Source of the DNA: CAZMGG01 sp964565715
GTDB taxonomy: Bacteria; Planctomycetota; UBA1135; UBA2386
DNA length: 25,126 nucleotides
NCBI GenBank assembly: GCA_964565715.1
Contig: CAZMGG010000085.1
Span: 1 to 25,126 of the forward strand
Direction: 5' to 3'
A program made the translations under genes and the position numbers. Shown here one piece after another: positions 16,754 to 24,600 of the stretch. Each line of letters starts with the position of its first letter. The stretch's first letter is position 1. The notes beneath the pieces are model-generated. The model did not search any database and was not told the DNA's origin. It saw only the letters and a program-made list of their open reading frames with translations.

Positions 16754-17485
16754 ATGGCACGCTACGAGGCCCCGACGCCGCCGCCCGAACCGCAGCTCCT
16801 GCGGACGCCGCCGCCCGGCCGCGTGCTCTGCTTCGCGCCGCATCCCGACGACGAGGTGGTCGGCCCCGGCGGCACGCTCTGCCTGCACCAGCAGCAGGGC
16901 GATCCGGTGCGCGTGATCGTCGCCACCGACGGCACCGCCGGCGACCCCGACGGCCGCCACGACCCGCAGGCCCTCACCCGGCTGCGCCGCCAGGAGTCCC
17001 GCGACGGGCTCGCCGACCTCGGCCTGCACGACGTGGCCTTCTGGGGCTTCCCCGACAGCTGCCAGCTCAGCGAGAGCGACCTCGAACTGGGCGCCCGCCT
17101 GGCCGCCGAGGCCATCGCCGCCTTCCAGCCGGACCTCGTCTACCTGCCCTGGGAGCGGGAAGGCCACCCCGACCACCACGCGCTGCACGTCTGCGTCATG
17201 CGCGCCATCGACCGCAGCGCCTTCGCCGGCCGCGCCTGGGGCTACGAGGTCTGGCACGCGATGATCCCCGACGTCATCGTCGACATCACCGCCGTGGCCG
17301 GGCGCAAGCACCAGGCCATGCGCCGCCACCAGAGCCAGATCGACTACGTCACCTACGACCACTGCATGATGGGCCTGAACGCCTACCGCAGCCTGATCCA
17401 CCTGCGCGGCCGCGGCTACGGCGAGGCGTTCCGCATCCTGCGCGGCGCGCCCCCGGAGGCTGCCGGCCCCGCGCCGGCGCCGTAG
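16754..17485 (+). CDS. PIG-L/LmbE-family deacetylase
   Basis: 243 residues from the ATG at 16754. The frame is open much further upstream, but that part is a shadow of the acetyltransferase. The zinc site is complete: PHPDDE at 29-34 gives the first histidine and the two aspartates, and EGHPDHHA at 136-143 gives the second histidine pair. Between them DLVYLPWEREGHPDHH matches the family's 'P-D-x-V-[YF]-x-P' strand. PIG-L enzymes remove N-acetyl groups from GlcNAc-containing small molecules and glycans (GlcNAc-PI, GlcNAc-malate in bacillithiol synthesis, mycothiol precursors, glycopeptides). No other thiol-synthesis genes are nearby, so a sugar or glycan substrate is more likely, but this is inference. 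It is tightly coupled to the GNAT gene (4-base gap), suggesting the two act on the same amine, one exposing it and the other acylating it. Confidence 0.92.
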   Translation: MARYEAPTPPPEPQLLRTPPPGRVLCFAPHPDDEVVGPGGTLCLHQQQGDPVRVIVATDGTAGDPDGRHDPQALTRLRRQESRDGLADLGLHDVAFWGFPDSCQLSESDLELGARLAAEAIAAFQPDLVYLPWEREGHPDHHALHVCVMRAIDRSAFAGRAWGYEVWHAMIPDVIVDITAVAGRKHQAMRRHQSQIDYVTYDHCMMGLNAYRSLIHLRGRGYGEAFRILRGAPPEAAGPAPAP

Positions 17486-17497
17486 GCTTCCCGGCCC

Positions 17498-18799
17498 ATG
17501 CCGGCCCTTCGCGCCCTCGCCCTGCCGCTCCTCACCGCCCTCCTGCCGGCCCAGGGCCAGGTCCACGTGGTGGATCCGACCAACCCCAACGCCTTCGCCG
17601 GCATCCAGGCCGCCATCGCCGCCGCCGCGCCGGGCGACGTGATCCTGGTGCGGCCCCGCCCGGCCAACCCGCAGCTGCAGTGGTCGACTCTCTACGCCGC
17701 GATCACGATCGACAAGAGCCTGACCATCGCCGCCGACACCGGCGCCGACGTCCGCTGCTGGAGCGCCACGGTGCAGAACCTGCAGCCCCAGGACCAGGTC
17801 GTGCTGCGCGGCATCACCTTCGAGCGTCCGACCCTGCTGATGAACTTCGGCGCGCCCACGCTGGCCGTCCGCGACTGCAGCGGCCTCCTGCTGGTCGAGG
17901 AATGCGCCTTCCGGCCGGCGACGCCGGTGGCCGTCGGCGTCGGCCCGACCTTCGCCGCCGTCGAGATCAGCGGCCCGCCGAACGGACCGGGCGGCGCGGT
18001 GACCCTGGTGCGCTGCACGCTGCAGGGCGTCGGCGGCTACGCGAACAACTTCGGCCGCGGCCAGCAGTTGCCGGCCCTGGGCCTCCGCGCCGAACGCACG
18101 GCATGCTCGCTCTGGGACTGCACGGTCAACGGCGGCAAGGGCCCAGGTCCCCTGCTCTCGCCGGTGATCGCCGCCGGCCCCGGCGCCGAGGCGCTGGCGT
18201 TCGGCGACGGCACCCTGTTCGCGTCGGGCACCACGTTCACCGGCGGTGCGGGCGGCGACGCGCAGGCGCCCTGTGGTCCGGGTGGTGCGGGCGGTGACGG
18301 CGTCGTGCTGACGCTGCCGGCCACCGCGGTGGAGATGCTGGCCTGCCAGCGCCGGGCCGGCGCCGGGGGCAACGGCTGCCCCGCCGGCCCGCCGGGCCAG
18401 GCGCTGCGAGCGGGGCCCGGCACGCTGGTCGACCTTCCCGGCGCCAGCGCCGCGGTGCGCGCCAGCAGTCCGCATCGCGCCGGCGAGACGATGACGCTGC
18501 TGCACACCGGCGCGCCCGGCGGCTTCTGCTTCGGCTTCCTCGACGACCGGCAGTTCTACGGCTCGACGACGTCCATAGCCCTCGCCGGGACGCGTCATCT
18601 GCTCGGCTACGGCGGCGGCGCGGTGTTCTACGGGCTCTGGCTCGGCCCTGCCGGCAGCGCGACCCTGCGGGTGCCCCTGCCGGCGCCGCCAGGCGTGCAG
18701 GGTCAGGGGTACCTCTTCCAGACCATCAGCACGACGCCCAACGGCGAACTCGGCAACGGCGCGCCATCGGCCCTGCTGCTGCTGGCGCCGGGGCTCTGA
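17498..18799 (+). CDS. Exported right-handed beta-helix protein
   Basis: 433 residues, starting 12 bases after the PIG-L stop. The signal peptide is MPALRALALPLLTALLPAQGQ. The first domain opens with NAFAGIQAAIAAAAPGDVILVRP and ITIDKSLTIAAD, the standard opening of pectate-lyase-like parallel beta-helices ('F-x-x-I-Q-x-A-I-x-x-A-x-x-G-D-x-I-x-V'). Rungs such as VLRGITFERP, LAVRDCSGLLLVEECAF and VTLVRCTLQGVGG follow. A glycine/alanine-rich loop region lies at ~240-300. The last ~110 residues form a separate beta domain (AGETMTLLHT, VPLPAPPGVQGQGYLFQTIS) similar to the end of the convergent beta-helix protein at 18809. No catalytic residues of a known lyase are recognisable, so a binding or structural role is as likely as an enzyme. 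The last ~30 codons and the stop region are duplicated at 20096-20193. Confidence 0.87.
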   Translation: MPALRALALPLLTALLPAQGQVHVVDPTNPNAFAGIQAAIAAAAPGDVILVRPRPANPQLQWSTLYAAITIDKSLTIAADTGADVRCWSATVQNLQPQDQVVLRGITFERPTLLMNFGAPTLAVRDCSGLLLVEECAFRPATPVAVGVGPTFAAVEISGPPNGPGGAVTLVRCTLQGVGGYANNFGRGQQLPALGLRAERTACSLWDCTVNGGKGPGPLLSPVIAAGPGAEALAFGDGTLFASGTTFTGGAGGDAQAPCGPGGAGGDGVVLTLPATAVEMLACQRRAGAGGNGCPAGPPGQALRAGPGTLVDLPGASAAVRASSPHRAGETMTLLHTGAPGGFCFGFLDDRQFYGSTTSIALAGTRHLLGYGGGAVFYGLWLGPAGSATLRVPLPAPPGVQGQGYLFQTISTTPNGELGNGAPSALLLLAPGL

Positions 18800-18812
18800 G
18801 CCACCGGCTCAG
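18796..18812. terminator. Hairpin shared by two convergent genes, both stop codons in the stem
   Basis: CTGAGCC (18796-18802) pairs perfectly with GGCTCAG (18806-18812) around ACC. The TGA of the upstream gene (18797-18799) and that of the minus-strand gene (18809-18811) lie in the two arms. There is no U-tract, so it is not a textbook Rho-independent terminator, but a symmetric stem at the meeting point of two convergent genes fits a two-way 3' end or a roadblock. Confidence 0.45.
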
Positions 18813-19930
18813 TGCACGACGAACGGCGCTGGCGTGCTCAGTTCGGCGCCGCCGCCGTGCAGCACCAGGGCCTGGACCACGAACGCCGAGCCGTGCGGCA
18901 ATGCCGCCGGCACCGCCACCACCGCGATGGCATTGGGCCCCGGCTGCGGCGGCAGCGCCAGGACCACCGGCGGCTGCGCGAACATCATCGGCCCCAGGCC
19001 GGTCGCCAGCGGCGCCCCGGGCTCGCCGAGCAGCAGCAGCACCAACGCATTCGGCGGCTGCGTGGACAGCACGGGCATCGTCGTGCCGGGCGACGCGCGT
19101 CCGGTCCAGCAGACCGGCACGAAGGTCATGTTCACCCGGGCGTTGCCCGACACCGGCGGATTGCCGGCCCCCGGCCGCAGCGGCACCATCGGATCGAGCA
19201 CCAGCGACCCGCCGTTGGCCACGATCGGCCGACCCGCGGCGGCGATCACCGAGCCGGCACTGCCGCCGAGCCGCAGGTGGCAGTTGGCCAGGGTCACCGC
19301 GTCCGCCAGCCAGCCGGTCTGGAAGACCGGCTCGGCCACCATCAGCAGGGCATCGGCGCCGTGCAGGCACGGGCCACCGCCGAGGCCCAGCGTGGTGACG
19401 CCGAGCCGGCAGCGCGTCAGCACCGCGACGCTCCGTTCGATCAGGACCGCCGGCGTGCCGAAGTCCTCGACGTCGCGCATGGTGACCAGCGCGCTGTCGG
19501 CGACGTGGATCGCCGGCCCGCGCGGCGCGAACAGGCCCGGCTCGGTGGCGTGCAGGTTCTCGAGATGCACCTGGCCCTGGCAGTTGCGCACGTGGATGCG
19601 CATCTCCTGGTCCCGCGGAGCGACGAAACCGACCAGGCGGAAGGTCCGCCCGGCGGGCAGGTTGGCGACGGTGACCGGCGTGGTCGCGGTGGCGAGCGCC
19701 ACCATGCCCTCGCCGACGATGGTGAGGCCCTTGTCGGTGGTGAAGCCCGTGACGCCCTGCAGGAACGGCCCCCACTGCACGCGGATGGTGTCGCCATGGG
19801 CCGCCGCCGCCACCGCCGACGGCAGGTCGGTGAAGTGCACCCCGGGGCCGCCGCCGGGGTTGACGATCCAGGTGTTCTGGGCGGCCAGCGGCAGCGCCAG
19901 CAGGAGGGACGCGGACAGGGTGCGGAACAT
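18809..19930 (-). CDS. Exported right-handed beta-helix protein
   Basis: 373 residues from the ATG at 19930, chosen because it gives the signal peptide MFRTLSASLLLALPLAAQ; the frame is open for 15 more codons upstream. The helix domain opens HFTDLPSAVAAAAHGDTIRVQWG...FTTDKGLTIVGEG, the pectate-lyase-like opening. It continues with rungs MRIHVRNCQGQVHLENLHA, ALVTMRDVEDF and AVLTRCRLGV. The C-terminal ~110 residues (SPGTTMPVLST, LVLLLLGEPGAPL, VAVPAALPHGSAFVVQALVL) share layout with the end of the beta-helix gene at 17498. The two are paralogues facing each other with 9 bases between their stops. No catalytic motif is identified. Expected location is outside the cytoplasm. Confidence 0.85.
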   Translation of the reverse strand: MFRTLSASLLLALPLAAQNTWIVNPGGGPGVHFTDLPSAVAAAAHGDTIRVQWGPFLQGVTGFTTDKGLTIVGEGMVALATATTPVTVANLPAGRTFRLVGFVAPRDQEMRIHVRNCQGQVHLENLHATEPGLFAPRGPAIHVADSALVTMRDVEDFGTPAVLIERSVAVLTRCRLGVTTLGLGGGPCLHGADALLMVAEPVFQTGWLADAVTLANCHLRLGGSAGSVIAAAGRPIVANGGSLVLDPMVPLRPGAGNPPVSGNARVNMTFVPVCWTGRASPGTTMPVLSTQPPNALVLLLLGEPGAPLATGLGPMMFAQPPVVLALPPQPGPNAIAVVAVPAALPHGSAFVVQALVLHGGGAELSTPAPFVVH

Positions 19931-19989
19931 CGCGGTGATGGTGCGCGGTCCCCTTCCGGCGTCAACCCGCCCCACCCCGGTCGGGGGTG

Positions 19990-20085
19990 CTACAGGAACA
20001 GCCGGTGCCGCTTGAAGCGCGCCTCGACGCCCTGGTCGGCGGGCACCGAGCGCCGCCGCAGCGGCCCGCCGGCGCCGGCGGGCAT
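19990..20085 (-). pseudogene. Possible remnant of a truncated gene, C-terminal 31 codons
   Basis: The minus-strand frame from the ATG at 20085 to the TAG at 19990 encodes 31 residues ending GVEARFKRHRLFL. Nearly every codon ends in G or C, as in the real high-GC genes here, and the residues look like a basic C-terminal tail. The frame stays open upstream only by running through the duplicated gene tail in antisense, so the original 5' part seems to have been replaced. It could instead be a small basic protein or chance. Confidence 0.3.
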
Positions 20086-20095
20086 GCGGGTGGGG

Positions 20096-20193
20096 ACCTC
20101 TTCCAGACCATTCAGCACGACGCCCAACGGCGAACTCGGCAACGGCGCGCCATCGACCCTGCTGCTGCTGGCGCCCGGGATTCGAGCCACCGG
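20096..20193 (+). pseudogene. Duplicated, frameshifted 3' end of the beta-helix gene at 17498
   Basis: 98 bases match 18711-18807 with about five substitutions and one inserted T. Two uninterrupted identical runs are 43 and 19 bases long. The copied part covers the last ~30 codons (the STTPNGELGNGAPS..LLLLAPG stretch), the stop region and part of the hairpin beyond it. The inserted T (CCATTCAG versus CCATCAG) breaks the original frame and the stop codon is altered. Because the match runs past the coding end, it is a DNA-level duplication and not a conserved domain. The rest of the gene is absent. Confidence 0.85.
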
Positions 20194-20243
20194 CCCGGCT
20201 CAGCCAGCCTCCGGGATCCTCGCCAGGCCGGCCATCACCCTCC

Positions 20244-21653
20244 TCACAGCCGCCCGATGGTCAGGCGGGCCGAGTTGCTGGTGGTCATGCCGGTGGGGTT
20301 GGCGGCGGGGTCGAAGGACCAGCCCTGCTGGTAGAAGGTGAGCCCCATGAGGTTGGGGTTGTTGGGCACGGGCAGGGCCAGGGTGGCGGTGTTGCCGGCG
20401 CCGGTGACGAAGTAGACCGAGTCGGGGGCGACGCGGGCGAAGCAGCCGGGCATGCCGTGGGGTGTGAGGGAGAGGGGCAGCGTGGTGGAGCCGTGCTGCT
20501 GGTCGGACCAGCCGAGCGCGACGATGCCGGCGGAGAGGGGGAGGTTGCTGAGGTCGACGCTGAGCGAGCGGCCGAGCCAGGCGCGTGTCCAGTTGTGGGT
20601 GAGACGGAGGGTGGGCTGGCCGAGAGTGCCGGCGCAGCCCGGGGCAAGGGGCTGGAAGTCGGGGGGATTGAGGGATCCGTAGGCGTAAGCCCAGGATGTG
20701 TTGGAGTCGAATACTCCAACATACAGACGACCCCGGACGTCGTCATAGCTGCCGTGAGGATATGAGAGGCCAAGGGCCGTCGGTCCGGGCGGATTCATCG
20801 GGTTGACAGGCTGCCATGATGAACCGCCGTCCCACTCCGCCACCATCATTGGGCTCGGGTAACTCGTGATCAGCGTCAGCACGCCGCGCTGCGAATCGAA
20901 GTACAGCTGCGACACGCGATGTATGCTCCCCATCTGAACAGTACGCGATACCCAGCCATTGGTGGAGTCCCACTCCCACAGATCCGGCCGGAAGTCGTAC
21001 AAACTGAAGTGCGACCAGTCGACCAAAGCTGAACCAAAGAGCACTAGCTTGTCTCGTCGTGCGTCGTAAGCAGATGTCAAGTAGATGCGGGAGAAGTTGA
21101 TGTCACCAGGCCGAGGCGGCCGGCCCGTGGCAGGCAGGAGGTTCCACGTTGTGCCCGTCCACTCGTACAGGTCGTTGCTGTTCCAGAAGTTTGGCCCCCC
21201 GAAAGCCAACACGGTGCCGCGGCCAGAATGTCCAATGATGTGCCAGAAACTCGCGATTGGTGCTGCGGTTGTCGTCCAAGTCGATCCATTCCACTCTTGT
21301 GTATACAATCCATCATAGTAGACCATCCGGCCTCGGCTGCGGTCGAATGCAATGCCGGCGCCGCCCAGGTTTGGACTGATGGGTGAAGCCAGCGACCACC
21401 AACCGCCCGAGTTGCCATCGTACTCGTACGTGGCCGTCCCATCGAAGAAAAGGGTGCGATCCCGATCGGGATCGTAGCAGTGGTAGCCCGAGCCGCCACT
21501 TGGCGTCTGCATCCCCCACCAGTTCGTCTGGGCCGGAATCGCCGCCCAGAGCATGACACTCATGGCGCCGATCGCATGGGCGAGCGATGGGACCAGCGTG
21601 CGACCCGTGGCTTCGATCGTGTGGGACGTGTTGGTATGCCAGGTGCTCTTCAT
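20244..21653 (-). CDS. Exported Kelch-like protein with shared C-terminal domain
   Basis: 469 residues from the ATG at 21653. That ATG overlaps the TGA of the upstream G8 gene (ATGA, 4 bases), which fixes the start better than the longer open frame. The signal segment ends MSVMLWAAIPAQ after an unusually long n-region (~30 residues). About five Kelch-like units are visible: YEYDGNSGGWW, QEWNGSTW, YEWTGTTW, WEWDSTNGW, AEWDGGSSW. These alternate with strands such as GTVLAFGG and DKLVLFGS, enough for one propeller. The last ~131 residues (DNA 20247-20639) are the shared C-terminal domain: GCAGTLGQPTL, AWLG, LPLSLTPHGMPGCF, VPNNPNLMGLTFYQQ, DPAANPTG, TTSNSARLTIG. The Kelch part is clearly lower in GC than the C-terminal domain, with a sharp change near 20690. 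Coupling to the G8 protein suggests a joint role, perhaps binding the same polymer. Confidence 0.88.
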   Translation of the reverse strand: MKSTWHTNTSHTIEATGRTLVPSLAHAIGAMSVMLWAAIPAQTNWWGMQTPSGGSGYHCYDPDRDRTLFFDGTATYEYDGNSGGWWSLASPISPNLGGAGIAFDRSRGRMVYYDGLYTQEWNGSTWTTTAAPIASFWHIIGHSGRGTVLAFGGPNFWNSNDLYEWTGTTWNLLPATGRPPRPGDINFSRIYLTSAYDARRDKLVLFGSALVDWSHFSLYDFRPDLWEWDSTNGWVSRTVQMGSIHRVSQLYFDSQRGVLTLITSYPSPMMVAEWDGGSSWQPVNPMNPPGPTALGLSYPHGSYDDVRGRLYVGVFDSNTSWAYAYGSLNPPDFQPLAPGCAGTLGQPTLRLTHNWTRAWLGRSLSVDLSNLPLSAGIVALGWSDQQHGSTTLPLSLTPHGMPGCFARVAPDSVYFVTGAGNTATLALPVPNNPNLMGLTFYQQGWSFDPAANPTGMTTSNSARLTIGRL

Positions 21654-24600
21654 CGCCTCACCCTGATAACCTGGCCAAGTCCATCCGCGGCCACATTGAT
21701 AGCGGCGTCGGCGCCACCCTGGGTTGCAACAATCCGGATCCAGAGTATGCCGGTGGCCTGATCCGGGTAGTATCCACTGACGGCGAGCTGCTTGAGCACA
21801 GGCAGGTCGCCGGCCAGTGTCACGGGTGCCCAAGCAGTGTTCGGAACCCTCTCGTCATCAGGGGATGTCAGTTGTGTCGCACGGTCTACGCCTTGGATCG
21901 GAAGGTAGTTCTCAAGACCCAACAGCGCAGCCTCCCCGAACTGCAGCTCGGACAGACGGATCTCCGTCAACGACGGCGCGCTCTGTACTGTGGGATGGGA
22001 CCACGCGAGCTTGTACCGCACGCCGTTGGCTTCACCGACACGATCCACTACGACGGCCATCTGCTTGGAGAACTTGACCCGCCAGGGATCCTCGAACGGC
22101 GAGAAGGTCTGGATCCCGGATTGGGTCTCCCACTCGCGGGTGTACCGCAGTTGGAACTGCGGGTGCGGATGTTGCTGGGTGCTGGAGGCGGATCCAGACA
22201 GCTCCGTGCATATGACGCGGAGATAACCGAACCGGAAGGGCGAACAAAAGGCATGGCGCGTTGTGCCAAGCGGGCTGTTGGGCAGCGGCATCTCCAAGAC
22301 ACCGGGATTGAACAGCATCATCGGATGGTTGGCCACGACGGTCTCCCACGACGGAGCCGTCGCAAGCTGCCCCAGTGTCTTGCCAGGGTTGTTGATGGAG
22401 AAGGCCCAGTAGATAGGGTCGTACTTGCTGTTCAAAGTGTAGTCCACGGGCGGGAATGGGTTCGGGGGGAAGACATCCGCCCAACCCAACCAAGGTAGTG
22501 TCAGGGATGTTCCCGCGAGGGTGGCAGAGTAGGTGACCGAGTCCATCTGGATGTTCGTGCGGCGTCGTGCCGCACCGATCCCCTGGAACGCCGCGATGGC
22601 GTATGGCGGCATGTTGGTGGCAGTTTGGTCGTAGCCAACGAGGTGTACATGGTCTAGGCGAGCTGCGCCGTCGTAGAGCAGGAGTGCATGAACATCATAG
22701 GGGTTGAAGTCGGGGCGAAACCCGGTCCAAAAGCCGTTGCCGGAGTCGCGCACGATGAGCGAGTCTTGCAAGATATCGTGCGAGGCAAACGCCATCGCCT
22801 TGGAGTTGTCGGCCAGCACTGCCTGGTCGAATATGATGTTGGTGTCGCCATTACCCGTGTACAGACCGACGTTGCAGGCGTATGCAACGAAGCGGGATAT
22901 GATCTGCGGACCGTCGTGCGGGCGCCACGTGACGTTGGTTTCGATCGTGTCGAGGGCAGCATTGATGCTGTCATGCACGTCGAAGCCCAGCCAGGAGCTG
23001 TGACAGGAATTGCCCTCGAACAGAACGAGCGTCTGGTTGCGGGGCATGGGATTGGGACCTGGGCGACCAGCGAAGTACGCACGGGCCGCAGAGCCCTGAG
23101 CGCCCGATGGCAACAGCCACTCCTTCGGCAAGGCAAACCAGTACCCCGTCCCCTCGCTTCCCGCCGCGACGTTTCCGACGAAGGTGTTGTGCGGATTGGT
23201 GATCCAGAACGACGCCGGCGCCCGGTTCTGGAACTGATCGTTCGGGCCGTGGTCGCTCGGCAACACCACCTGGGTGCTCGCCTTGGGCAGCCGTGTGCCG
23301 AGGATCAGGTTGTCCTTGATCACGTTCTTCTCCTCGCTGCCGTCCTCGAGGAACACGCCGTGCCCGCGGTGCTCGAATCCGACGTTGCCTTCGAACCGCA
23401 CGAAGTCGGTGCCGTGGATGGTCGCGACACGGAAGTTCGAGTGATGGATGCTGGAGTTCTTCATGAACTGACCCTGACCGGCGCCCAGGAGCATGTGCCA
23501 GTGGATCGGGTAACGGCCCTCCTGCCCCGCGCGCCCCATGTTCTCCAACTCGACGCCCGAGAAGCGACCGAATCCCGGGCGATGCGATGGAGTGGTCTCG
23601 GCGCGGATCATGATGTGCCCGCCAGGGCCCGGTAGCAGTGGCGTCCGCGGGCGTCCGATGACCTTGACGTTGTGGGTCAGCATTCCCACCTCCGCACGTT
23701 GGTCGAGGAACATCGTGTGATGCGGGAAGGGGCGGCCGACGGCGGTGATCGTCCCGCAGTGCCGATACAGCAGCGGGCTGCCGAGGGTGATGGTGGTGGG
23801 GGCCCCACCTGTCCCTGGAGTGACGCTCTGGATCGTGCGCTGCTCGGCGTGGTCGAAGTCACGATCGGAAGACGCGATCACGATCTGGTCATCGGGCAGC
23901 CAGCCCACGGGGTCGCCAGCCACGAGGATCGTGGCGGCGCCTTGAGCCACGTCCGCGGCCAGGCGCACCCAGCTCGTGGTGCGCCTGCCGTGCATCTCGA
24001 CGACGCCTTCGTCATTGACCAGCAGGGCGTTGATCTCCTGGGGATCCGGCAGGGGTCCGGGCCCCACGTAGTCGTCGTCAAGGGCGAGTTCGAAGGTGCT
24101 GCTGAAAGGGATCCCCGGCAGGCCGACCTGGAAGTAACTGCCTTGGCCATGCACCAGGAGCCTGCGGGTGGACAGGGAGGTCTCCCCGCCGGTGTCGAGG
24201 ACGTAGAGTTCGCCCTGCAGATCGACGCTGTTGGCGGATCCTTCCTTCAGGCCGACGCAGCTGGTGGCCGGGATCACCACGTCGTCGTCCTGGGTCGGGA
24301 TGTCGACACCCATCCAGGCCCAGGTCGCGGTCTCGGTCCAGGGGATGAGTTCCCGGACGTTGAGCATGTCGATCAGCGCCGTGTGCGACGTGGCATCGAC
24401 CCGCGTCCCCTGGAACAGCACCAGGATGCTCGAGGCCTGCGCCACGAACGGCCGGCTGTAGTAGCGACGGTACGTCGCATCGATCAGCGGCTCGTCGAAC
24501 ACGTCCTCCGAGACGAGCTGGTTGTTGACCATGGCGGCGATGGTCACGCGGACGTTCTGCCCGTCGACCACCTCACCGATCTTGCGCTGGGCGCCGAGGA

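Larger units (their letters stand above)
19931..20243. other. 313-base gap holding rearrangement debris
   Basis: This is the only gene-free stretch over 300 bases. From left to right it holds the upstream region of the minus-strand beta-helix gene, a short GC-biased minus-strand frame (19990-20085), a duplicated tail of the 17498 gene (20096-20193), and ~50 bases without features before the stop of the Kelch-like gene at 20244. I see no transposase, terminal repeats or tRNA. Confidence 0.6.

Noticed and set aside
15058..18598. Long antisense frames of 565 and 653 codons across the GNAT, PIG-L and beta-helix genes
   Set aside because: Opposite-strand shadows of well-supported genes. No motif or start signal of their own.
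20096..20193. Insertion-sequence end or miniature mobile element
   Set aside because: There are no terminal inverted repeats, target duplication or transposase, and the match is to the coding tail of a neighbouring gene.
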